Translations under genes and position numbers: made by a program
Shown here: positions 54,499 to 64,000 of the stretch, one piece after another
Position numbering within the stretch: position 1 is the stretch's first letter
Layout: each line of letters begins with the position of its first letter
The notes under the pieces: model-generated
What the model was told of the DNA's origin: nothing
Database searches by the model: none
The model's input: only the letters and a program-made list of their open reading frames with translations
Origin: Porphyra umbilicalis
Taxonomy: Eukaryota; Rhodophyta; Bangiophyceae; Bangiales; Bangiaceae
Assembly: GCA_002049455.2 (NCBI GenBank)
Contig: KV918989.1
Location: 62,001 to 126,000, forward strand
Direction: 5' to 3'
DNA length: 64,000 nt

Positions 54499-56440
54499 GA
54501 TGGCAGATCTGGATATGGCGCTGTCGACGTTCGGCTAGGAGTTATTGGCCATCGTTTCTAGGATCATCGCGGCGAGCCCCGCGGGTTCTGCTCAAGATGC
54601 CCCCCGCAGAGAATTCCCGGTGGACACGCGGAAGAGCCGCAGCAAAAGAAAGTCACGGCGTCACCGTAGTTTCTCTTAGTGATCGTCGTCCACACCTTCT
54701 TCGCCGTCACCGGCGACAACCGACAACGATGACGACCGCGTGGGGCGCAAGGTGGGGGCTGCCAAGTTAGCGGTCCCTGCGTGCCCGTACGACCGCTTCG
54801 CGGGCGTCCTGGCCTACCGATCGTACCGCCTACGGAACATTCACTCGACCTGCGGGGTGTTGCAGGCCCGCAAGATGGGACGGATGGCCAAGAACATGAA
54901 GCTTTCTTTCGGGGGTACCCCGATGTTCAACGAGAAGGAACCCCTCAAGGTCTTCTCTTGGCTTCAAAAGTTCGTCAAGGCCTGCGATGACAAGGACGTG
55001 TCGGAGGGGATGGGTTTGTACCTGAATCCCAACTTCCTCTCGGGCGACGCTGAGGCCTGGTTCACTGGGAACCTACCGAAGTCGGATAACGTGGGCTGAC
55101 ACGGGTCGCGTCTCTTGGATCCTTCCTCGCGACGGTCTTTTGGCTGTGGTCGAACAACGCGGAGCCGCACGCTTTGGAGCTGGCGCAGGGCAAGTGTAGC
55201 CGGGCGACGCTCGTGGACAACGAGGCGGTGGATGCCTGCGCGGCACGCCTACGGAGCCTCGCCGAGCTTTGCGGCAACATTCATCCGAGGGAACGATGAA
55301 ACAGCAGCTGATCCAGGGCCTACCGGAGCACTTACGGACGGGTGAATTCGTTTGCAACACGGCGCAACGAAGCGACCAGCAAATGTCGACCTACGTGGCG
55401 GGGAAGTACCGAGCTGCCAAGGACGACATGTCGTTGGCTAGTTGGCGGTCCCTTGGAGGATCATCGCGGATGGGACAGACTTCGAAGGGGTCCCGAGGGC
55501 TCTCGATCAACAACCTCAACTCCACGTGGGAGAAGGACGACACTGCGACGCACGACATGGTCGCGGTGATGCCCTTAGGTACCCCTGGGTGCCGAACGGC
55601 CGGAGCAGCGCCCTACCCTTGGCGGAAGGCCCCGATGGGTCCCCCGTTTTGCTACATGTGTTAGACACGAGAAAACTGGGTCCCTGATTGCGAGAATTTG
55701 ACGGGAAAGCAGCGGGACCTCATAAATGCCGCGCGGAGCACCTTCCTTCGACAAATAAACGCGGAGGCGGGCGCCGCACTGGATCGCACCTCCGTCGTGA
55801 CCCTGCTGTGCGACGACCTGTTGGGCGGCGCGGAGTCAACGAAGACGAAAGATGAGGATACCCCTCCCGTAGCAACCCCGGCTAGGGGGCGCCGCGGGGT
55901 GGGGACCGCCTATGGGGGTGGCTTCGCCATCCCCTTCGACCCCCTCTGTCCGCCCAATTTTCCCGGTCGCCCCCGGTCACGTCATGTTTGCCCTCTCGGG
56001 AGTAACCGCGACGTGGTCTGTCCCGGCCCGATGTCCCTGCCGTCTGTTGCGATACCGCCCGCGGTTCATTGGGATGCTGTTGCTGTTTTGAAACATGAAC
56101 TTTGAGATTTGCGCGTCGTACGAGTTGGCGCAGTGGCCGACCCCTACCCCCACGACGGCGGTGGTCGAAACTGGCGCTGGACCCAGCGTGATCCGCGCGG
56201 ATATTTTGCCAGAGAGGTGGACCGAGTATGCACCGCGGGCGCCGCCCCGGACCCAAGTGAGTGACGCCTCGGGCCAGCTGCTCACTGTGAACGCGGAGGT
56301 GTCTCTCACCATCGACGTCGGGGGGACCGCCATGGAGGTTGAGTTCCTCGTGGAGTGTGCCGGATGCAAGTGCACACCATCACAACATGCCCGTTCCACA
56401 TGAACGCCACCTACGTCTGCGAGGACACGCAATTTTCCGA
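54499..56440 (+). pseudogene. Gypsy-D gag and protease relic
   Basis: Start at ATG 54499 (MADLDMALSTFG, then TAG). Further stops near 54.68 kb. Capsid-like block PLKVFSWLQKFVKACDDKDV and DAEAWFTGNLPKS, then a frame shift, SDQQMSTYVAGKYRAAKDDM, and a zinc knuckle of form CYMC-stop-TRENWVPDC in which the His is Asn and a TAG follows the second Cys. A protease follows at about 56.1 kb: AVVETGAGPSVIR, with the catalytic DTG changed to ETG. No RT is present; the sequence decays before TRIM-3 at 56655. Confidence 0.78.
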
Positions 56441-56654
56441 GATTCCAAAAGACTCACGCCAGCGAACCGCCTTTATTTGCGGTAAGCACAGCACAAGTGA
56501 CATGCCCGCACGCTCGACGGAAAATACGAGCAAGCGACCCCAGATGGCGCCTCAACAGAAAGAGAAGCGCAATCACGGCAAGGTGGCCCTAGCCGCGACA
56601 TGTAGCGATAATGGTGGCAGCTTTTTGGCAGCTCACGTCACGCATGCTACTATT

Positions 56655-56991
56655 TGTTGGACTATAAGTTTGAACTCCCCAGGACCATTCACACCGGTAT
56701 TGTGGCTGTAGCTGAGTGGTACAATTTTCGAATTCCGACAGGTTATAGGCCCAGAAAATTCCAGTTGTTGCTGGTTGACTTTGCAGGAGGTCGCAGGTTC
56801 AAATCTCACAAGTTGGCAACTTGGAAGGAAATCAGTCGCAGGAGCCTTGGGATTGCCTTCTTACGTGAGACCTGGCGACTTCAGGTCCTGTGAAGTTAGG
56901 GAGAGTGTTGGACTATAAGTTTGAACTCCCCAGGACCATTCACACCGGTATTGTGGCTGTAGCTGAGTGGTACAATTTTCGAATCCCGACA
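56655..56991 (+). mobile_element. TRIM-3, intact 337-bp miniature LTR retrotransposon
   Basis: LTRs of exactly 86 bp at 56655-56740 and 56906-56991 (TGTTGG to CGACA) differ at one base. Target duplicate CTATT lies at 56650-56654 and 56992-56996. The primer site GGTTATAGGCCCAG starts at 56741, one mismatch from the initiator tRNA-Met anticodon arm. A purine tract (gaagttagggagag) ends at 56905. The 165-bp interior has no ORF. Non-coding and so dependent on another element's proteins; the local Copia families, which share the primer type, are the obvious candidates (inference). Youngest bounded insertion in the window by LTR identity. Confidence 0.95.
56709..56807 (+). promoter_or_regulatory. 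tRNA-like A-box (LTR) and B-box-like motifs in TRIM-3
   Basis: TAGCTGAGTGG at 56709-56719 fits the Pol III A-box consensus TRGCNNAGYNGG. With the preceding gtggctg it reads like the first 20 bases of a tRNA. GGTTCAAATCTC at 56796-56807 resembles a B-box (GGTTCRANNCC), about 77 bp downstream. A second T-loop-like ttcgaattcc/ttcgaatccc closes each LTR. All three bounded TRIM copies keep the A-box with at most one or two changes. Transcription by Pol III is inference. Confidence 0.5.
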
Positions 56992-57203
56992 CTATTGTCG
57001 ATTATTGGGCCTTGGAGGCGCGGCAGCTGGGCCTCGGGCGCGCCGTGCGGACGCGGTAGTGGCGGCCACGAAAGACGCTGAAGCAACATTTGGAGGCGCT
57101 TGCCTGGTCGGCGCTTTGGCGGCAGACCAGAGCATGCACGGTGACAGGGCGGTGACGGCGCCACAGGTGGCCCTCTCTTTCCCCGTCGAGCACTGCGTCG
57201 ACA

Positions 57204-57653
57204 GTGGAGCAGGAGCCCTTGGCCACGCTGGCGACTTTCGATGGGACCTTTCGCGCGCTGCAGCAGCTCAAGTACAATCTCACCAAGCGCAAGTCTATGA
57301 AGCACGTCCTGGTCGAGGTCAAGATCAACGCGGCGCGAGTGGGCTCCATCGCAGAGATTTACGGCTCCAGCAACCCCTTTCCGATACGTACGAGCGCCTA
57401 GTTGCGAACCACGAGTACGAGGTTTGTGAACATATGTGATGTGGAGCTGTCATCTCTGGTGAGGCAAACAATGAACGCCTTTTTTGACGACCCGCCAAAC
57501 TGTAGCGGGTGCTCACTGATGGCCGAGAAAGCGACTACAGATGCTGTGGTGGCGATCCTGTCCGAGTGCGCCGCTATGGCGAGCCTGTGCGATGTTGCTG
57601 CTCTCTCCTCCGTGAAGCAATTCATCCTGGAACTGCGCCGCTCCAACGACATT
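57204..57653 (+). pseudogene. Unknown coding-like fragment next to the Gypsy-E LTR
   Basis: One frame reads MEQEPLATLATFDGTFRALQ, KSMKHVLVEVKINAARVGS, IAEIYGSSNPFPI, a TAG near 57399, then ICDVELSSLVRQTMNAFFDD, MAEKATTDAVVAILSECAAM and SVKQFILELRRSNDIC before the LTR begins at 57654. Composition is balanced and protein-like, but I recognise no family. It may be a fragment of a host gene into which Gypsy-E inserted, or part of an unknown element. The minus strand is open as well, so coding status is uncertain. Confidence 0.35.
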
Positions 57654-58256
57654 TGTAGTACAACGGCGTCCTGTATGTGCTGGGGGCGTCCGTGGGGGCG
57701 ACGGCGGCGCCGGGGGACGCGGCACCCAACTGGGGGAAGTGATGCCAGCGGCGGTACGGACCGGCGGGACGGAGACGCGGGGGCAGGGTCCACGAGGCCG
57801 TCAGCGATTCCCGACCCGAGACGCCGGAGAAGCGTACCGGACCCGCCGCAGTACCCCACCCGGGCCTCACGAGGGGCCGTGTTGGCGCACCCGGGAGGGC
57901 GCGGCAGGCGACGTCTGGCCGGGCCTCACGCGGCGGGTACAGCACGTTGCGCGTGGGACGGTTACTTTCACTGGTCTGGTAATGTCCGCCTCGGGGGATT
58001 CGATATGCATGGACGGAATTATCTGCATTAGTTGGTGACGGCCCGGGTCAGTTCCCATTTTGGGAACTTGGGCCTGGGCGACGGTTTCCGCCCTTTTAGG
58101 ACGAAGGACGGCGACAGTGGGAGGCACCGTCGTCGCCAGAAAAAACACCGTGCCTTCATTTCTCGGCGCTCCGATCGGCCCGACTTCCCGGACCTCGAGT
58201 CCCATAGCGAGTGTCGCGCGAGCGGCCCAGTTGGCTGTTACTTCCCTCCTCTACAG
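57654..58256 (+). repeat. LTR of Gypsy-E, 603 bp
   Basis: It begins TGTAGTAC and ends CTCTACA, with inverted TGTAG/CTACA ends. Its 3' part matches 480-769 and carries the same two hairpins with changed arm sequences. No second copy of this LTR lies to the right within the window. Confidence 0.65.
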
Positions 58257-58490
58257 GTTAACCCCTCTGCTTGTGGTACTACATTGGGCGCTCCTGGTGA
58301 GACCCGCTGTATACGCACGCAGTGCGTATTGCAGATCGGCACCTCTTTCGGTACCAAGAGTCGGGGGTCCCTCGTTGGTTGTAATGCCGTGCGGTGACAG
58401 GGAACATCCGATCGATACGCGGGCCCCACTTCCATTGCTCGCGGATCTTCCGAATCTTTTCCGCTCGACGGGGGCGCTTTTCCGTTTGAG

Positions 58491-59144
58491 ATGCCCGGCA
58501 CTAGCCGAGTGACGGACGCGCCACCGGCGGGAGACCTCGGGCCAAAATCGGCGCTGGGCGCCGTGGCCCCTGTTGGGGGTGGAAGGGCGCTCCCGGATGG
58601 CGGCGGCGGTACGGTGGCGGGTGAGTCGACCTCCCCGCCCTAGGATCCCGGCCGCACGCCGTCTGCCGGGGATCGTCATCCTCCCGGAGCGGGACGGATG
58701 TCTTCGCTGGCGGAGGCGCAGCGTGCGGGCGTGGGAGCTCACCTTTCGCCCCTGAATGGGTAGCGCCAGTCCGGGGCGCCGCTATTTGGTCCTCCCCCCG
58801 TTGAGGCGGTGGCCAGCTCTGCGGGGACCCGGGCTGGCGTAATTCCCGCCGGCTTCGGTACGATCCGATCGACGCATGTGCTGTCGCTGCAGGAAGACGA
58901 GCGACAGCGCCGGAAGCTGCAGAGAGGTTTCGGGGTGACCCCGGCAGCTGTAGCACCTGCACAGTGGCAACAGGCCGCCCGGGACCACTGGTCACTTGAC
59001 GCACCGTTGAGGGATGGCGGGGCGGGTCCCAGACTACACGAGGTCGGTGGCGCAGCGCTTTCAGGGGTGCTGCTGCCGGCGGCTGACACGAGACTCCTGA
59101 GCCATCTGGCTCAGCAATTCCGAGACGCTGCAGAGGAAGCGTAG
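58491..59144 (+). pseudogene. Gypsy-E gag-like N-terminal ORF
   Basis: One frame from ATG 58491 (MPGTSRVTDAPPAGDLG) runs to a stop at 59142-59144 with two TAG codons near 58641 and 58759. It is Pro/Gly/Ala-rich at first and then helical-looking (VLSLQEDERQRRKLQRGFG, PAQWQQAARDHWSL, LSHLAQQFRDAAEEA). Its position just after an LTR suggests gag; no zinc knuckle or protease follows. It ends at the border with element X copy 2. Gag identity is inferred from position only. Confidence 0.45.
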
Positions 59145-59199
59145 ACGGCAGCATCTTCGGCGGTCGTGCCTAAGGTCACTTTTTGGTTCCTTATGGGTG

Positions 59200-61661
59200 A
59201 CACATTGGCAACACAACACGACAAAGTGTCGCCAGAGAGTCGCGCAGCGAGGCTAAATAAGTCGCAGACGTTACCACCACGGGAGCACTTCAGCCGCGGA
59301 TACGCATCCGGCCGTGCCGGTGTCTAGGAAAACCTGCGCAACTTTTGAACCACTGATATTGCTCATATGTTTCAGTATTATATGGCGGATGACGATTTTT
59401 GATCCAATTTTGTACCAATTAATGACACACACGCGACTAACCATATCACGGGGACGTGTTGGGGCGGCGCTTCCCGCGGCCGCCCCACAGCCGGTGTAGC
59501 CCGCCACCTTGCGGCCGGCCACCGCCGCCGTCGCCCCGCCGTCGACCGACTGCGGCCGGCCGCGCCGAGGCACGGTCGCCGAGTCGCCGCCGCCGAGTCA
59601 CTGCCCACGTCGGCTGCCGAGGCCCCTCCCCGCGCGGTGCGCCTGTTGCCTGTGGGCGCAAAAACCGCGACAGCCGCCGCGGCTCACCCCTTCGCCGCCG
59701 CTGGAGCCCGCCCCTCACCCGGGGTCGACGCGGCGCCGGCGACGCCGCCCCTCTCCCCAGCCGCGCGCACCTGCTTGGCCGTCGCGGGACGGGGAAGGGG
59801 GGGGGCCGTGCCGCTAGTCCTTGCCGCCGAATCGCCCGTTGCCGCCGCGGCCCCACCCGTCGAGCTCGCCGGATGAGGCGCCGCGACCCTGCCCGGCGGC
59901 GGCGGGCTTCGCCTGCTGCATGCGGCGACGGCGATGCCACCCCCCTCCCTCAGCGCTTGCGCCTCCTCGGCCGGCGCGTGCCGAAGTATGGCGGTGGCCG
60001 CACTTCTTGCCGTTGCCTCCGCCACGCTCGTCATCGCGGCGTCTCCGCATGCCCTGCCCGCCAGCCACAACGCTGCCATCTCTCCCTGCGGGTGTCAGCC
60101 GCTTACTGACACTGCCGGCCGCAACGGCGCAGCCGCACCCGCCACGTTCTGCGCCCCACATGGCGCACGCCGCTGCTGGCGGCTTGTTGCCACCCTTAGC
60201 CGACGCCGTCGCCCACGCCACGCCACCACGTCCCACAAAACCGGCAACGCCCCCCCCCGCCGCCTCCACGCGCTGATCATCGGCCGTTGCGGGCCCATGA
60301 GGCAAGCACGTGGACAGGCTGCTCTCCCGTGCCGACGAGACAACCGCCGCCGCCGCGTCGCTGTCGCCCCCAGCCGCGGCGGCTTGCCGTTGCCGCCGCC
60401 GACACCGCCCACGCCCTTTGCACTACCGGTTTCCCCCCCCGCGCCGACAACGCGGCCGCCGCAGCCACCGGTCGCCGCATCGCCGGCACCCCTATCCGCC
60501 GCCGCCTCTGTGCGCATTGCCGGCGGTGGCAGCAACGCGTGGCGGCGGCAGCCGACGCCGGCCCCTTGCCCGACACCGCCGATGCTGGCCGCCGCCGCTG
60601 CCGACACCACGCACCCCCCCGAACGTGCGCCCTTCTCGGCCTCCTCAAGGTGGATGGGCGCAGGCGCGACTTGCCGCCGCCGCCGCTCGCTGCCTAACCG
60701 CGGCCAGCCGCGGACCGTGCTGGCACTCCGCTGCCACATGTCGCCGCCGAACCGCCGCCGCCCGCCGCCGCCCGCCGCCGCTATCCCACCTTCTGGCTCC
60801 CGCGCGACCGACCTCCCGGGGAGGCCGGCGTAACTGCGGCCGCCACCGGCGAGCCCTGCCGCCGCTACCTTTGCCGCCCCGCCGCCGCCGTTCCGCCGCA
60901 AATAACGTCCCGACGGCGGCCTCCGACTCCGCCGCGACTGATCGGCGGCGCCAGCGGACGCCGCCGCGTCCGCCGCATCGGCCGCGACTAACAGAGGCCG
61001 CCCCCACCGCCGCCCCGCCTCCCCCCCCACCCCCCCCTCCCTCAGCCGCTGCCGTCTCCTTCGAAGCGATGGCCACCGCCATCATCACCGCCACCGCACA
61101 AGCCGCGACCAGAGTTGGAGCCAACGCGCAGGAGGCGGGGGCCGGGATTTGGCGCCGGCCGCCAGGGGTGCCCTTCGCGGAATCTGTAATGCCGGTTGGG
61201 GTCTCTCCCGCACCCCCACGTGCTCTGGGGGCATTTATGGAAGAAGTGGCCACCGCCAACCTATCATATTGCTGAAAACACACCGGTACACGAGCAGAAA
61301 TATGCGGACATCACCCTTTTTCAATGAAAATCGTCTCAAAACACCTTGCCGCGGGGCGGAAACACTCAACCTCGGACGTTGAGGCCGGTCGCTGCTGGCC
61401 TCACCATTCGGCGCTGACAGCGATCTTGCCTGAGTACACCAGGGGCGAGGCTCCTCCTGAACTCGTGAAATTGCATCATTACAGTGATGCACAAGCCTTG
61501 GACTTGGCCGTGTGAGCTTGATTCTCGTGGTCGTAGCTGCAGGGCATGCCATCCAAACCGAGAAATTGTGTCGCCGGATCCCCGACCGGCCATTCCAAGT
61601 CGTAGGCTGCGGTTTCAATAGGGCACCACACTTTTTTGCCCTCAAATCGCTCGAAAGTACC
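59200..61661 (-). mobile_element. GC-rich repeat element X, copy 2 (inverted relative to copy 1)
   Basis: Reverse-complement match of about 48060-50110. The minus-strand frame near 59573-59271 reads DGGATAAVAGRKVAGYTG, VCVINWYKIGSKIVIRH, then QVFLDTGTAGCVSAAEVLP and stops. The LDTGT motif resembles a retropepsin active site. Upstream (59.6-61.2 kb) the coding strand is Arg/Ala/Gly-rich, as in copy 1. It is cut at 61661 by the second Gypsy-F LTR. Together with copy 1 it forms a long inverted repeat some 9.2 kb apart. Confidence 0.55.
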
Positions 61662-62046
61662 TGTGGTATTAATAACGTTAGTTCAATTACCAGTGTACTG
61701 AGACCGTTCGTAGCCAAGCAATAAAGCGAGTTCTATCGCTGTCGCGGCGAGGAAGAAGACCTTTTGTTGAAGAGCATCCGATGGGGAGCCGGGTGGTGCC
61801 CACGACGGCGACCCCGGACCCACGGTGGTTTAATACAAACAACGGCACTGGTCGATCGACCATCCGATCAAGCGATCGTAATGAGTGCCGGCAGACAGAT
61901 AAGACAGGCAAGCAATAAAAAATAAACAATGCGGAAGTAACCCCCCAAAGGGCGTGCCACAAGCCAAGTCACACACATCCGTGGATTTGACCATTCAAGG
62001 GGGCTACTCGTGGCTAATTGCCAATTGGTAGCAGAGATATGCTACA
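61662..62046 (-). repeat. Gypsy-F copy 2, 3' LTR (385 bp)
   Basis: TGTGGTATTAATAACG to GCTACA on +, matching 41858-42652 without the nested TIR element. On the minus strand the LTR would read TGTAGC to CCACA. Confidence 0.65.
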
Positions 62047-62499
62047 TACCTCCAACGCGAGACTCGAACCGTCCCGGTGAGATCCGAGGATGGTGAAACC
62101 CGATTGGGCGATCGCGGCCCCTTACGGGCCCGGGCGGGCGCAGCCGCCCAGGCGGCGGGAGCCGTGGGGGGGGCGCGCCGCCCAGTCCCGATTGGGGGGA
62201 GGTGGCGGTTCGCCGTCGTCAGTCGCGACCGTCCCGCCACACACGCGTGGGCGTGGGTGGCGGGCAGCTGACGCTGCGGGTTCGACCGGCGCTTGCGCGT
62301 ACGCGCGTCCTCGCAGGCGAGTCGGCGTCGGCGTCGGCGTGGTGGCCAGACGGCCGGTTGACAGGCGACGAGCGTCGGGGTTAAGACCCGTTGGTGCGTG
62401 GGTGCGTCGTGCAACACGTGTTGGGGTAACCGTCGTCGGCGCCGAGTGGCGCCTCCTTCGTCGGGGGTTTGACTACCCCGACGACACGGCGAAAGCCGG

Positions 62500-62716
62500 G
62501 ACGCCGGCGGCAAGGGCGGCAAGCCCGGCGGCGACGGCGGCAAGCGCGGCAAGCCCGGCGGCGACGGCGGCAAGGGCGGAAAGCCCGGCGGCGACGGCGG
62601 CAAGGGCGGCAAGCCCGGCGGCGACGGCGGCAAGAGCGGCGAGCGCTGCGGCAAGGGCGGCAAGCGCGGCAGGCCCGGCGGCGACGGAGGCGAGGGCGGC
62701 AAGCCCGGCGGCGACA
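62500..62716 (+). repeat. 30-bp tandem repeat, about seven units
   Basis: Units beginning aagcccggcggcgac recur every 30 bp (62521, 62551, 62581, 62611, with diverged units at 62641 and 62671, and 62701). In the frame of the downstream gene they give Ala-rich AASPAATAAR units; in another frame they would read as Gly-x-x. The equivalent region of copy 1 (43.33-43.75 kb) is also an Ala/Arg-rich degenerate repeat. Confidence 0.85.
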
Positions 62717-62749
62717 GCCAGGGTAAACACACCCCGGACGGCCAACGCG

Positions 62750-64000
62750 ATGCCGGATTCAGCGGCGATGGCGGTGGACGTCGGCGTTGCCGGTGGCGGT
62801 GAGGCCATCGACGGGGCGCATGCCGCCGCGGGTGGCCATCCGGAAGTGGATTGCTCCGCGGACCCAGAGGTCTTGCGCCAGTTTTGGCCTCGCTGCTCGT
62901 ACTACGTGCACGCCAAACCTGTGGAGGTGGTCGATGGGGTCCCGCGAGTCACCGACAACCGTCTGTACGAGATGTGCGTACGCAACCGCGCTCGTGCGCA
63001 CACGCGCCGTCTTTACTCGCACTACAAGGCGTTGCCCGACTTCATCGACGTGATGGCGCAAGCCGGGTTGCCGGACCACGCGGGCGACCGCGTGGCCGAG
63101 GTCCATGGGGACCCGTACTTTGGGAACCAGGGACCTCAGCGTCGTGTATACGAGGTGATGTCGTTTTGCAGCGAGGTCGTGCGGTACCAACTGCCCTTGC
63201 ACCCGTGTCATTGTTTGGTGTACGTCAATGCGCTTATGTTCCCTGTGAAGGGTACAGAGTCGATCGAGGCGGCGGCCAACTCGTTTTGCCGCTTGCTGCG
63301 CAATTGGCCGAAGGCCGTCTTCCTGAAGCGGGCTCTCGCCGAGGACCTTTCGGTCCCGTTCGGGCACGACTCCGGTCTGGAGCCGTACCTCGAGCAGCTC
63401 GCGCTGATGAAGCACGAGGAGAACGACAACGACGAGGATGACCGCAGTCCGCGGGTCACCGGGTTGCCGAACCCCTTTCGGCTGCCGATGTTCCCATCCG
63501 ACCACCGTCGGGCCGCTGACACGCGCTTCTTTCGCGGTCGCGAGTTGATGCCCACCGCGTGGGTGGCTGGATTTTTCCGTGCACCACGGGCGTTCGACTT
63601 GTCCCGTTGGAATCCGCCTATCCCGGACTGGGAGCCCCACACGAAGTTGTGGGTCGCGACCCCCGTGGTGGTGTCGTACATGGCGGATGCGGTGCGCAAC
63701 GCCTACAGCTCCGTCTGGCAGGAGGTGTACTCCGAGAACTACTGCAACAAAGTTGCTGCGTGGGTTCACACCCTGCAGGAGGACAGGCTCTTCGTCCACT
63801 TGGACACGAAGACGCTTCATCATTTCGACGCGTTGGATACGTCCAAGTTGAAGGACGCGCCCGACAGCGAGGCCAAGTACGTCTTGTACGGCAAGATGCG
63901 TCAACCCGTGACGGCGTTTCCCTGGCGGGAGGTCCTTAAGGACGTCGTCTGGCGCGACCGCGACTCCGGGGAAGCCCGTCAGGTGCGGGTCACGGTCGAC
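62750..64000 (+). CDS. Antisense gene of Gypsy-F copy 2, open to the window edge
   Basis: From the ATG at 62750 (MPDSAAMAVDVG) 417 codons run to base 64000 with no stop. The frame is also open upstream through the Ala-rich 30-bp repeats, so the true start may be earlier. Blocks: VLRQFWPRCSYYVHAKPVEV, YEMCVRNRARAHTRRLY, GDRVAEVHGDPYFGNQGP, EVMSFCSEVVRYQLPLHP, EAAANSFCRLLRNWPKAVFL, an acidic linker (HEENDNDEDD), NPFRLPMF, RAADTRFFRGREL, FDLSRWNPPIPDWEPHTKLW, VATPVVVSYMADAVRNAY, WQEVYSENYC, and DALDTSKLKDAP. No known domain recognised, no signal peptide or membrane segment evident. The paralogue at 43.4-46.4 kb is decayed. The KLWVATPVVV core resembles HFWWASVQV of the Gypsy-C antisense ORF. Confidence 0.8.
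   Translation, partial: MPDSAAMAVDVGVAGGGEAIDGAHAAAGGHPEVDCSADPEVLRQFWPRCSYYVHAKPVEVVDGVPRVTDNRLYEMCVRNRARAHTRRLYSHYKALPDFIDVMAQAGLPDHAGDRVAEVHGDPYFGNQGPQRRVYEVMSFCSEVVRYQLPLHPCHCLVYVNALMFPVKGTESIEAAANSFCRLLRNWPKAVFLKRALAEDLSVPFGHDSGLEPYLEQLALMKHEENDNDEDDRSPRVTGLPNPFRLPMFPSDHRRAADTRFFRGRELMPTAWVAGFFRAPRAFDLSRWNPPIPDWEPHTKLWVATPVVVSYMADAVRNAYSSVWQEVYSENYCNKVAAWVHTLQEDRLFVHLDTKTLHHFDALDTSKLKDAPDSEAKYVLYGKMRQPVTAFPWREVLKDVVWRDRDSGEARQVRVTVD

Noticed and set aside
62759..63904. A 381-codon minus-strand frame opposite the Gypsy-F antisense gene
   Set aside because: The + frame has a matching paralogue with the same protein blocks; the minus frame is its shadow.
1..64000. Bacterial or phage origin
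   Set aside because: Copia, Gypsy with chromodomain, Harbinger, hAT-type target duplicates and initiator tRNA-Met primer sites are eukaryotic; no operons or ribosome-binding-site pattern is seen.

Overview
ORGANISM AND CHARACTER. The window is GC-rich eukaryotic nuclear DNA made almost entirely of transposable elements in several layers of nesting. Evidence for a eukaryote: Ty1/Copia and Ty3/Gypsy LTR retrotransposons (some with chromodomains), a PIF/Harbinger transposase with a candidate GT-AG intron, hAT-like and Harbinger-like MITEs, and primer sites matching initiator tRNA-Met. I recognise no housekeeping host gene, rRNA or tRNA. High GC plus this element mix suits a GC-rich alga (for example a bangiophyte red alga) or another protist; the lineage is a guess. 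LAYOUT. 1-6.4 kb: decayed Gypsy-A, with LTR, integrase and chromodomain on +, then a long ORF on the opposite strand, split by a miniature LTR element (TRIM-1). 6.4-10.3 kb: repeats and one broken unknown ORF. 10.3-16.0 kb: LTR-bounded Copia-A on -, with a hAT-like MITE in its 5' LTR. 16.0-18.9 kb: unknown DNA with a broken ORF carrying a 27-bp minisatellite. 18.95-22.6 kb: truncated Copia-B2 on -. 22.6-27.2 kb: no recognised gene. 27.2-29.3 kb: Harbinger transposase relic split by a Harbinger MITE. 30.03-51.80 kb: one old Copia-B insertion, shown by 397-bp LTRs and a matching 5-bp target duplication 21.8 kb apart, swollen by Gypsy-C (30.8-41.4 kb), Gypsy-F (41.86 to about 48 kb), a composite TRIM insertion and a GC-rich repeat element. 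51.8-54.5 kb: unassigned. 54.5-59.2 kb: Gypsy-D gag/protease relic with a young TRIM-3, then LTR and gag-like start of Gypsy-E. 59.2-61.66 kb: inverted second copy of the GC-rich repeat element. 61.66-64.0 kb: second Gypsy-F copy, whose antisense ORF is open to the window edge. HOW THE PARTS RELATE. The main novelty candidate is that three Gypsy families here (A, C, F) share one architecture: pol on one strand, then tail-to-tail a long ORF on the opposite strand lying before the 3' LTR. The antisense proteins of A and C look homologous, F may share the same short core, and F' is an uninterrupted reading frame. The second is a TRIM family with 86-bp LTRs, half-tRNA-iMet primer sites like those of the local Copia elements, and a tRNA-like A-box motif in its LTR; it also occurs in two chimeric junctions with Copia LTRs. 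LTR divergence gives a relative order: Copia-B old, Gypsy-C and Copia-A intermediate, TRIM-3 very young.
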